Below, piece after piece: positions 1 through 5,610 of a DNA stretch of 8,229 nt; positions within the stretch are counted from its first letter, which is position 1, and the number at the start of each line of letters is the position of its first letter. This DNA comes from DASPTT01 sp035623275 (lineage in GTDB: Bacteria > Actinomycetota > Acidimicrobiia > Acidimicrobiales > UBA8190), in assembly GCA_035623275.1 (NCBI GenBank), contig DASPTT010000144.1, forward strand, positions 1 through 8,229, given 5' to 3'. Made by a program: the position numbers and the translations under genes. The notes beneath the pieces were generated by a model. It ran no database searches. It saw only the letters and a list, made by a program, of their open reading frames with translations, and had not been told where the DNA came from.

Positions 1-184
1 TGATCGCGCTTTGGATGGTGGCAAAGGAGGGACTCGGGCAGTCGGTGCCGGCGACGCCGACGACGGTGGCACCAGTGGGTGGTGGCACCGGTGCGCCGAT
101 GGCAGGCCCCATCGAGACGATGGAGAACACCCCGAGCAGCAGGGACCACCCTGATGCGATCGCGAGCTTCTTGCCCACCGTCAT
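1..184 (-). CDS. Secreted protein, N-terminus only; probable right-handed beta-helix protein (partial)
   Basis: This gene reads leftward and runs off the window; 61 codons are visible, starting at ATG 184-182. The N-terminus is a clear Sec signal peptide: a basic n-region (MTVGKK), then a hydrophobic stretch of about 22 residues (LAIASGWSLLLGVFSIVSMG), then a likely signal peptidase site after AIGA, before a proline-rich linker (PVPPPTG). The mature part reaches GTDCPSPSFATIQSAI. A Cys followed by 'FATIQSAI' is the usual entry into secreted pectate-lyase-like right-handed beta-helix proteins (the 'YxTIQxAIDAA' start), so that fold is inferred from a very short stretch. The substrate or role cannot be read. 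No other in-frame ATG lies close upstream and the Shine-Dalgarno is weak (GGGCAG). The frame has high third-position GC. The plus-strand frames over the same bases look like shadows. I am fairly sure of a secreted protein and less sure of the fold. Confidence 0.66.
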   Translation of the reverse strand, partial: MTVGKKLAIASGWSLLLGVFSIVSMGPAIGAPVPPPTGATVVGVAGTDCPSPSFATIQSAI

Positions 185-464
185 GTGCTGCCCAACCCTG
201 GCCCAGTTCGTTCGACAGGCGCCATCTCTTGCCCAAGGACAGGGCCTGCGGCCGACGGCGCCTATTGCCCCCACGAACAGCTTCGACGCGATCGCGACCC
301 TCGAGCGTCGTCAGGATTGAGGATTGTCAGGCCTCGTGGGCGCGCATGACCGCGAATCGTGGCCGCAAGGGCTCGCGACGCGCGAACGGTGCGGGTCTCG
401 CCGACCGCCGGGCAGGAGACGCGGTTCGGCGGCCGTGCCTGGTGGAGCGTGCCCGGAGCGGGCG
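185..464. other. Intergenic stretch between the secreted-protein gene and tRNA-Leu
   Basis: I see no convincing gene here. Frames that cross it run on through the tRNA and have mixed third-position bases. It must hold the promoter of the leftward secreted-protein gene, but no clean -35/-10 pair stands out. CCGCCG (405-410) and CGGCGG (427-432) can pair across 16 nt. They might form a weak hairpin behind the tRNA transcript, but there is no T-tract, so I do not call a terminator. Confidence 0.4.
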
Positions 465-477
465 TGCCCGGAGCGGG
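448..477. repeat. 15-bp perfect tandem repeat duplicating the 3' end of tRNA-Leu
   Basis: CGTGCCCGGAGCGGG occurs at 448-462 and again, directly abutting, at 463-477. The second copy contains the tRNA 3' acceptor strand (466-472), the 3' half of the T-stem (473-477) and the discriminator base (465). The first copy therefore gives the tRNA transcript an exact second acceptor/T-stem 3' segment in its trailer. Perfect abutting copies fit replication slippage better than a phage attachment site, which would leave copies at the two ends of an inserted element. No integrase is visible. Confidence 0.85.
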
Positions 478-548
478 ACTCGAACCCGCACGCCCCGAAG
501 GGCAAGGGCTTTTGAGGCCCCCGCGTCTACCGATTCCGCCATCCGGGC
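465..548 (-). tRNA. tRNA-Leu (anticodon CAA)
   Basis: Reading leftward from 548, a complete class II tRNA folds. Acceptor strand GCCCGGA (548-542) pairs fully with TCCGGGC (472-466), and the discriminator is A (465). The D-stem is GCG/CGC around a loop containing GG. The anticodon stem GGGGC/GCCCT (521-517 with 509-505, one G-U pair) closes the loop CTCAAAA, placing anticodon CAA at 514-512, which reads UUG codons. The long variable arm is GCCC-TTCG-GGGC (503-493), as expected for leucine tRNAs. The T-arm is GCGGG-TTCGAGT-CCCGC (489-473). CCA is not encoded: the bases after the discriminator are CG, so CCA must be added by nucleotidyltransferase. Its 3' end is duplicated just downstream (448-462). 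UUG is rare in such a GC-rich genome, so this is probably a low-demand isoacceptor (inference). Confidence 0.96.
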
Positions 549-559
549 GGCACCGGCGC

Positions 560-581
560 AGCCTATCCGTGCCCGTAGGCT
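560..581. promoter_or_regulatory. Facing TAGGCT -10-like boxes between tRNA-Leu and menC
   Basis: Two identical TAnnnT hexamers form an inverted repeat, AGCCTA-N10-TAGGCT. Read leftward, the first (565-560) would put a transcription start about 5 nt before the mature tRNA 5' end at 548. Read rightward, the second (576-581) lies 7 nt before an in-frame GTG at 589, which would make a leaderless menC start. Neither has a recognisable -35 hexamer, which is common in actinobacteria. If both are real, the two promoters overlap and should compete. The same palindrome could instead be a regulator site. Confidence 0.35.
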
Positions 582-612
582 TCGCCGCGTGCGAGGTGAC
601 GACGCTCCTGGA

Positions 613-1734
613 GTGCAGGTCGAGGGTATCGAGCTGCGGATGCTGTCGTTGCACCTGCGCGCACCCCACCACAGCGCCGTGGGGGACGACACGGTGCGCC
701 CCGTCGTCCTCGTCCGCCTCATCTCCGACGACGGTGAGGGCTGGGGGGAGTGCGCCGCGCTGCGCTCGCCGACCTACGCCCCGGAGCACGCGGCGGGGGC
801 GTGGGCGGTGCTGCGCACCGAGCTCGTGCCGCGGCTGCTCGACGCCCCGGGACGCGGCCTGCTCGGACCCGCGGACGTCGCATCGGCGCTCGGTGGGGTG
901 GCGGGGCACCACATGGCCAAGGCGGCGCTGGAGATGGCGGTGCTCGACGCCGGGCTGCGCCGCCACGGGCGCTCGTTCGCCTCGTACCTCGGGGTGGATG
1001 CCACGGCGGTGCCGGGGGGTGCGGTGGTGGGCCTGGCGCCGTCGCCCCACGTGCTCGTCGAGCGGGTGGAGGAGCTCGTCGAGCAGGGGTACGGAAGGGT
1101 GAAGGTCAAGATCGCGCCGGGCACCGATCGGGAGCCGCTGGCCGCGCTGTGCGCCCGGTTCCCGCACCTGGCGCTCCAGGCGGATGCCAACCGCTCGTAC
1201 GGCGCGCTCGGCGTCGACGGCGCCGCCGCCGCCCTGGCGCCCCTCGACGAGCTCGGCCTCGTCTGCCTCGACCAGCCGCTGGACGCAGACGACCTCGTCG
1301 GGCACGCCGCCCTGGCCCAGAGGCTCCGGACCCCGGTGTGCCTGGACGAGTCGCTCACCTCGATGGGGCGGCTGGAGGCCGCCATCGCCCTCGGCGCCTG
1401 CTCGGTGGCCTGCTGCAAGTCCGGGCCGCTCGGCGGCCTGCTGGAGGCCCGCCGGGCCCAGGAGCGATGCCGGGCGGCGGGACTGCGCGCGTGGGTGGGC
1501 GGCATGCTCGAGACCGGCCTGGGACGGGCGGCCAACGCGGCGCTGGCCGGGCTCCCCGGGTTCACCCTGGTGGGGGACGTGGGGGGCGGACGCCGCTTCG
1601 TGGAGGACGACCCCTTCGGGATGGTGGCGCTCGTCGACGGCATGGTGCCCGTCCACAGGGGAGCGGGCGTGGCCCCGCCACCGGATCTCTCGGCGCTCGA
1701 CGCCGTCACCACGAGGTTCGAGCGCCTCCCCTGA
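613..1734 (+). CDS. menC: o-Succinylbenzoate synthase (MenC; OSBS / N-succinylamino acid racemase type)
   Basis: A cytosolic enolase-superfamily enzyme that dehydrates SHCHC to o-succinylbenzoate in menaquinone synthesis; some relatives also racemise N-succinylamino acids. The 373-residue length is normal. The N-terminal capping domain begins GIELRMLSLHLRAPHHSA, matching the family start. The barrel carries KVK (K164, K166), metal ligand D191 in QADAN, D220 in CLDQPL, D245 in CLDES and K269 in CCKSGPLGG, then the family signature GGMLETGLGRAANAAL and GFTLVGDV. The second metal ligand is Asp (D220) where relatives usually have Glu (EQP), and the usual KPGRxGG reads KSGPLGG. GTG 613 was chosen because the protein then starts as relatives do; GAGGTGA (593-599) is a rather distant ribosome site. 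GTG 589 (8 residues longer) is an alternative leaderless start behind TAGGCT. No other men gene is next to it. Family assignment is firm, but OSBS versus racemase activity cannot be read from sequence. Confidence 0.9.
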   Translation: MQVEGIELRMLSLHLRAPHHSAVGDDTVRPVVLVRLISDDGEGWGECAALRSPTYAPEHAAGAWAVLRTELVPRLLDAPGRGLLGPADVASALGGVAGHHMAKAALEMAVLDAGLRRHGRSFASYLGVDATAVPGGAVVGLAPSPHVLVERVEELVEQGYGRVKVKIAPGTDREPLAALCARFPHLALQADANRSYGALGVDGAAAALAPLDELGLVCLDQPLDADDLVGHAALAQRLRTPVCLDESLTSMGRLEAAIALGACSVACCKSGPLGGLLEARRAQERCRAAGLRAWVGGMLETGLGRAANAALAGLPGFTLVGDVGGGRRFVEDDPFGMVALVDGMVPVHRGAGVAPPPDLSALDAVTTRFERLP

Positions 1735-1744
1735 CGCCCGGCCA

Positions 1745-1762
1745 GGCCCTCGTCCGAGGGCC
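1745..1762 (+). terminator. GC hairpin after menC, possible terminator
   Basis: GGCCCTCG-TC-CGAGGGCC is a perfect inverted repeat, best drawn as a 7-bp stem with a G-C-closed tight loop. It starts 11 nt after the menC stop. No T-run follows, so intrinsic termination is doubtful. It also overlaps the place where a -35 element for the TAGAAT box at 1771 would sit, so it could be a protein-binding palindrome instead. Confidence 0.4.
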
Positions 1763-1770
1763 CCGCGCCG

Positions 1771-1776
1771 TAGAAT
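1771..1776 (+). promoter_or_regulatory. TAGAAT -10 box for a leaderless coiled-coil gene
   Basis: TAGAAT is a good TAnnnT -10 hexamer in an otherwise GC-dominated gap. Only 6 nt (TGGGCG) separate it from the ATG at 1783, so transcription should start at or within a base or two of the start codon, giving a leaderless mRNA. No Shine-Dalgarno precedes that ATG, which agrees. No -35 consensus is visible at the expected distance (about 1748-1753). Confidence 0.55.
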
Positions 1777-1782
1777 TGGGCG

Positions 1783-2076
1783 ATGCGCCGGTCGATCATC
1801 GAACGCTCACTGCGCGACGTGCACGCACGGCTCAAGCGCGCCCGCCAGGAGCTGGCCATCCTGGACGAGCAGCTCGTCGTGATCAACGACGCCGCCGACG
1901 ACGCCCGGCTGCGCTCCCTCGTCTCGGAGACGCCCATCGCGGCGCACGAGCATGCCGACGCGCAGCGGACGGCGGACGCCGCCCTCCGGGCCCGCCAGGC
2001 CCTGGTCGAGACCATCGCCCAGCTCGAGCGCCGCCAGGACGAGCTCCTGGGCCAGCTGGTGGTCGATCCGACGTAG
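1783..2076 (+). CDS. Small coiled-coil protein of unknown function, upstream of pdtaR
   Basis: A 97-residue soluble protein with no signal peptide, membrane segment or cysteine. I do not recognise a named family. It looks like a helical hairpin: a first amphipathic, charge-rich helix (about residues 3-36, with the run ERSLRDVHARLKRARQELAIL), a linker around RSLVSETPIAAHEHA (44-58), and a second helix (about 59-92, with LVETIAQLERRQDELLGQL). Third codon positions are almost all G or C, so it is coding. The start is set by the TAGAAT box 6 nt upstream and the absence of a ribosome site, giving a probable leaderless mRNA. The gap to pdtaR is 33 nt on the same strand, so both may share a transcript, although pdtaR has its own strong Shine-Dalgarno. 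A scaffold or partner role is possible but unproven. Confidence 0.75.
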   Translation: MRRSIIERSLRDVHARLKRARQELAILDEQLVVINDAADDARLRSLVSETPIAAHEHADAQRTADAALRARQALVETIAQLERRQDELLGQLVVDPT

Positions 2077-2109
2077 CCTGGGGCCCGATCGAGAGGAGGG
2101 CACCCCCGC

Positions 2110-2706
2110 ATGGGCAGACGCGTGGTCATCGCCGAAGACGAGGCCATCATCCGTCTCGACCTCAAGGAGATCCTGGAGGCCGAGGGCTACGAGGTCGTCG
2201 GGGAGACGGGTCGCGGCGACGAGGCGGTCGAGCTCACCACACGGCTGCAGCCCGACCTGGCCATCCTCGACGTGAAGATGCCGGGGATCGACGGGATCGA
2301 GGCGGCGCGCCAGATCACCGCCCAGCTGCGCGTGCCCGTCCTCATCCTCACCGCCTTCAGCCAGCGCAACCTGATCGAGGAGGCGCGTGACGCGGGCGTG
2401 GCGGCCTATCTGGTGAAGCCCTTCCAGCGCGGCGAGCTCGTGCCCGCCATCGAGGTGGCGCTGGCCCGCTTCGAGGAGCTGCGGGCGATCGAGGAGGAGC
2501 ACGCCCGGCTCTCCGAGGAGGTGGCGAACCTCGAGGACAAGCTCGAGACCCGGCGCCTCGTCGACCGGGCCAAGGGCGTGCTCATGGACCAGTACGGCCT
2601 CGCCGAGTCGGATGCCTTCGGCTTCGTGCAGCGCACGGCCATGGCCCGGCGCACCCGCATGGCGACGGTCGCCCAAGAGGTCCTCGACGGCTCGCTGAAG
2701 CCCTGA
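2110..2706 (+). CDS. pdtaR: ANTAR-domain response regulator, PdtaR type
   Basis: A 198-residue cytosolic two-component regulator that should act by binding RNA rather than DNA. Residues 1 to about 120 form a receiver domain: acidic pocket E9-D10-E11, phosphoacceptor D54 in LAILDVKMPGIDG, switch residue T81 in LILTAF, and K103 in LVKPF. A helical linker (about 120-145) leads to a C-terminal ANTAR domain (about 145-195), recognised by RRLVDRAKGVLMDQYGLAES and the three-helix pattern to TVAQEVLDG. ANTAR domains bind paired hexaloop hairpins and cause antitermination. In M. tuberculosis PdtaR (Rv1626) is phosphorylated by the kinase PdtaS, encoded elsewhere; no kinase is in this window either. 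AGGAGG (2094-2099) is a strong ribosome site for ATG 2110. polA begins 5 nt after its stop, so the two are likely cotranscribed and translationally coupled. Length and motifs are normal for the family. Confidence 0.93.
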   Translation: MGRRVVIAEDEAIIRLDLKEILEAEGYEVVGETGRGDEAVELTTRLQPDLAILDVKMPGIDGIEAARQITAQLRVPVLILTAFSQRNLIEEARDAGVAAYLVKPFQRGELVPAIEVALARFEELRAIEEEHARLSEEVANLEDKLETRRLVDRAKGVLMDQYGLAESDAFGFVQRTAMARRTRMATVAQEVLDGSLKP

Positions 2707-2711
2707 GCCCG

Positions 2712-5462
2712 ATGCCGCAGGCGGGACCGCTCTACCTGCTCGACGGCAACTCGCTGGTCTTCCGGGCGTTCTTCGCCCTGCCCATCGACCTGGCCACCAA
2801 GGCCGGCCAGGTGACCAACGCCGTGCACGGCTTCACCTCCATGCTGGTGATGGTGCTGCGCGACGAGGACCCCAGCGGCATGGCCGTCGCCTTCGATCGC
2901 CCCGAGCCGACGTTTCGCGACGACCTCGTCGAGGAGTACAAGGGCAACCGGCCCGAGACGCCCGACCTCATCGTCCCCCAGTTCGACCTCGTCCGGCGCG
3001 TCCTGCGCTCGCTCGGGATCACCGTGATCGAGGTGGTCGGCTACGAGGCCGACGACGTGCTGGCCACGCTGGCCACCGAGGCGCGCGACGCGGGGCGCGA
3101 CGTCGTGGTGGTCACGGGCGACCGCGACGCGTTCCAGCTCGTCGAGGACCCCCACGTCAAGGTCCTCTACACCCGGCGGGGCATCTCCGACACCGTGCTC
3201 TACGACGAGGCGGGCATCGAGGAGCGCACCGGTGTGCGCCCGGCGTCGTACCCGATCCTCGCCGCGCTGCGCGGCGACACCTCGGACAACCTGCCGGGCG
3301 TACCCGGTGTGGGGGAGAAGACTGCGGCCAAGCTCGTCAACAGTTACGGGGACCTCGACGGGATCTTCGGCCACCTCGGGGAGCTCACCCCCAAGCTGCG
3401 GGAGAACCTCGCCGAGCACGAGGCGATGGTGCGGCGCAACGCGCAGGTCATCCCCCTGGTGCGCGACATGGCCCTGGGCGTGGGGCTCGACGACCTGGCG
3501 CTCGGGCGTTGGGACCTGGAGGAGGCCCGGGCGGTCTTCGCCGAGCTCGAGCTGCGCTCCATCTGGGGCCGGCTGGCCCCCATCCTGGGCACGGGCGGCG
3601 AGGAGGAGCTGCCGCGCCCCGGGGCGCTCGGCGCGCCCGACGGTGCGCCGGCCCTGGATCTCGACGCGCTGGAGGTGGACCGGCCCTCGGGGGTGCGCGC
3701 CGCGGGCAGGGCCGTGGCCGCCCTCGCCAAGGGGAGCGGGCCGCTGTCGCTGGCTCCGGTGTGGCTCGGGGAGCCGGGCCGCTCCGCCCTCCTCGGTCTG
3801 GCCCTGTCCGCCACCGACGCGGCCGACGCCGCCCCCTCGGCCCTGTGGCTGGACGAGGCCCAGATCGCCGACGACGGCGTCCTGCAGGCCCTGGGCGCGC
3901 TGGTGGGGCCCGGGGGCAGGCCGGTGGTCGGGCACGGGGTCAAGGAGCTCATGCGGGTCCTGCTGCCGGGCGGCGTGGACGTCACCGGGCTCGCGCTCGA
4001 CACGGCGGTGGCCGCCTACCTGCTCGACCCCTCGAGCGGCCGCTACCGGCTCGAGGACGTGGTCGACACCGAGCTGGGGATCGCCCTCGACGACGCCGCG
4101 CGTGCCGCGGCCGCCGGGCAGCTGGACCTGGAGGGCACCGGCGACGCGGATCTCGTGGTCGGTGCCACCCGGCGGGCCGCCGCCCTGGTGGCGTTGGTGG
4201 GCCCCATGCGCGCCGCGCTCGAGCGTGCCGCGATCACCAAGCTGCACGACGAGGTGGAGCTGCCCCTGATCCGGGTGCTGGCCCGCATGGAGGTGGCCGG
4301 CATCCGCGTCGACGCCGCCGCGCTGAAGCACCTCGCCGACGAGCTGGCGGGGGAGTGCCGGCGGCTGGAGGCGGAGATCCACGGCTTCGCGGGCGAGGAA
4401 TTCAACGTGAACTCGACGCCGCAGCTGCGCACCGTCCTCTACGAGAGGCTCGGCCTCGTGCCGGGGCGCAAGACGAAGACCGGGTACTCGACCGACGCCG
4501 CTACCCTCGAGCGCCTGCGCGGCGAGCACCCGATCGTGGACGCCCTGTTGCACTACCGCGAGGTGGAGAAGCTGCGCTCGACCTACGGCGAGAGCCTGCT
4601 CACGGAGATCGCCGCGGACGGCCGCATCCATGCCACCTTCAACCAGACGGTGGCGCGCACGGGGCGGCTCTCCTCCGACCACCCGAACCTGCACAACATC
4701 CCGGTGCGCACCGAGGAGGGTCGCAAGCTGCGCCGGGTCTTCGTGCCCGGGGACGGGTGCCGCCTGCTCATCGCGGACTACGACCAGATCGAGTTGCGCG
4801 TCCTCGCCCATCTGTCGGGGGACCCGGGGCTGGTGAGCGCCTTCGCCCAGGGCCGCGACATCCACCGCGCCACGGCGGCGAGCGTCTTCGGCGTCGCCCC
4901 CGGCGACGTCACCGTGGCCCAGCGTTCGAAGGCCAAGATGGTCTCCTACGGCCTCGCCTACGGCATGGAGGCCTACGGGCTCGGCCAGCGCCTGTCGATC
5001 GAGACGTCCGAGGCGGCCGAGATCCTCGAGGCCTACTTCACCGCGTTCCCCGCGGTGCGGGCGTACATGGACGACACGGTCGCCGCCGCTCGGGCGCGGG
5101 GCTACACCGAGACCCTCTACGGACGGCGCCGCCCGTTGCCCGACTTGCACTCGCCCAACCGGAGCCTGCGCATGGCGGCGGAGCGCCAGGCCATGAACGC
5201 CGGGATCCAGGGTCTGGCCGCGGACCTCTTCAAGCTGGCGCTCGTCCACCTCGACCGCGCGTTCGAGGAGCGGGCGCTGGCCTCGCGCCTGGTGCTCCAG
5301 GTGCACGACGAGGTCCTCGTCGAGGTGCCGGCCGCCGAGGAGGACGTCGTGGGCGCGCTGGTCCCCGAGATCATGGCGGGCGTGGCTGCCGACGCGGACC
5401 TGAGCGTCCCCCTCGAGGTCTCGAGCATCTGGGGCGCCTCCTGGGCCGACGCCAAGACCTGA
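2712..5462 (+). CDS. polA: DNA polymerase I (proofreading site degenerate)
   Basis: A 916-residue repair and Okazaki-fragment polymerase. Residues 1 to about 295 form the 5'-3' flap nuclease: D11 in YLLDGNS, the EADD block of VGYEADDVL, VVTGDRDAF, and the helix-hairpin-helix GDTSDNLPGVPGVGEKTAAK. The middle (about 310-490) sits where the 3'-5' exonuclease would be but lacks its acidic residues: no DTE motif is present, and the KYD-type position reads VKELM. It should not proofread, as in Taq and mycobacterial PolA. The polymerase domain (about 500-916) is intact: motif A DYDQIELR (D689), motif B with R738, K742 and Y746, and motif C HDE (H865, D866, E867). Tyr at 746 matches E. coli F762 and, by known biochemistry, lowers discrimination against dideoxynucleotides; M. 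tuberculosis PolA also has Tyr there. The ATG is 5 nt after the pdtaR stop with only a weak ribosome site, suggesting translational coupling. Confidence 0.98.
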   Translation: MPQAGPLYLLDGNSLVFRAFFALPIDLATKAGQVTNAVHGFTSMLVMVLRDEDPSGMAVAFDRPEPTFRDDLVEEYKGNRPETPDLIVPQFDLVRRVLRSLGITVIEVVGYEADDVLATLATEARDAGRDVVVVTGDRDAFQLVEDPHVKVLYTRRGISDTVLYDEAGIEERTGVRPASYPILAALRGDTSDNLPGVPGVGEKTAAKLVNSYGDLDGIFGHLGELTPKLRENLAEHEAMVRRNAQVIPLVRDMALGVGLDDLALGRWDLEEARAVFAELELRSIWGRLAPILGTGGEEELPRPGALGAPDGAPALDLDALEVDRPSGVRAAGRAVAALAKGSGPLSLAPVWLGEPGRSALLGLALSATDAADAAPSALWLDEAQIADDGVLQALGALVGPGGRPVVGHGVKELMRVLLPGGVDVTGLALDTAVAAYLLDPSSGRYRLEDVVDTELGIALDDAARAAAAGQLDLEGTGDADLVVGATRRAAALVALVGPMRAALERAAITKLHDEVELPLIRVLARMEVAGIRVDAAALKHLADELAGECRRLEAEIHGFAGEEFNVNSTPQLRTVLYERLGLVPGRKTKTGYSTDAATLERLRGEHPIVDALLHYREVEKLRSTYGESLLTEIAADGRIHATFNQTVARTGRLSSDHPNLHNIPVRTEEGRKLRRVFVPGDGCRLLIADYDQIELRVLAHLSGDPGLVSAFAQGRDIHRATAASVFGVAPGDVTVAQRSKAKMVSYGLAYGMEAYGLGQRLSIETSEAAEILEAYFTAFPAVRAYMDDTVAAARARGYTETLYGRRRPLPDLHSPNRSLRMAAERQAMNAGIQGLAADLFKLALVHLDRAFEERALASRLVLQVHDEVLVEVPAAEEDVVGALVPEIMAGVAADADLSVPLEVSSIWGASWADAKT

Positions 5463-5515
5463 CGCCCTGGGGCGACCCGGGGCTCCCGGCCCGGGGCGCT
5501 GGCCACGGTGTTTGG

Positions 5516-5521
5516 TACCAT
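5516..5521 (+). promoter_or_regulatory. Possible -10 box (TACCAT) of an rpsA promoter in the polA-rpsA gap
   Basis: The 148-nt polA-rpsA gap (5463-5610) first holds a GC-rich self-complementary stretch (CCCGGG at 5476-5481 and 5490-5495, with alternative pairings and no T-run). It then holds an AT-richer island, GTTTGGTACCATGG, containing TACCAT, a TAnnnT-type box. A start about 7 nt downstream would give a leader of about 80 nt for rpsA. No -35 consensus is seen. TGGTACCA (5513-5520) is also an 8-bp palindrome, so a protein site is an alternative reading. Confidence 0.35.
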
Positions 5522-5610
5522 GGCCCGCTGGCCGTCACCCGGCGGCTGCGCCCTGCGCGCCTCTCGAAGCGCCCGGGGATCCGATTCCTGAAAGCGAGTA
5601 GCGAGCACCC

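Noticed and set aside
15..320. Plus-strand open frame over the left edge
   Set aside because: It is antisense to the signal-peptide gene and has no ribosome site or recognisable protein pattern.
405..432. CCGCCG/CGGCGG hairpin as a tRNA terminator
   Set aside because: The 6-bp stem has a 16-nt loop and no T-run; such pairings are common by chance at this GC content.
448..477. The tRNA-end repeat as a phage or integrative-element attachment site
   Set aside because: The copies abut directly with nothing between them, and no integrase or mobile gene is in the window.
79..612. Open frame upstream of menC in the same reading frame, back to position 79
   Set aside because: It crosses the whole tRNA-Leu gene, is rich in Arg/Ser/Pro without family pattern, and menC homology begins only at about 613.
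311..722. Minus-strand open frames running through tRNA-Leu
   Set aside because: A cloverleaf with intact arms explains this DNA; the frames are chance results of high GC.
2406..5306. Very long antisense open frame (over 900 codons) opposite pdtaR and polA
   Set aside because: In very GC-rich coding DNA the antisense frame is often stop-free. The product is low-complexity His/Arg/Gly/Val with no motif, whereas polA motifs are intact on the plus strand.
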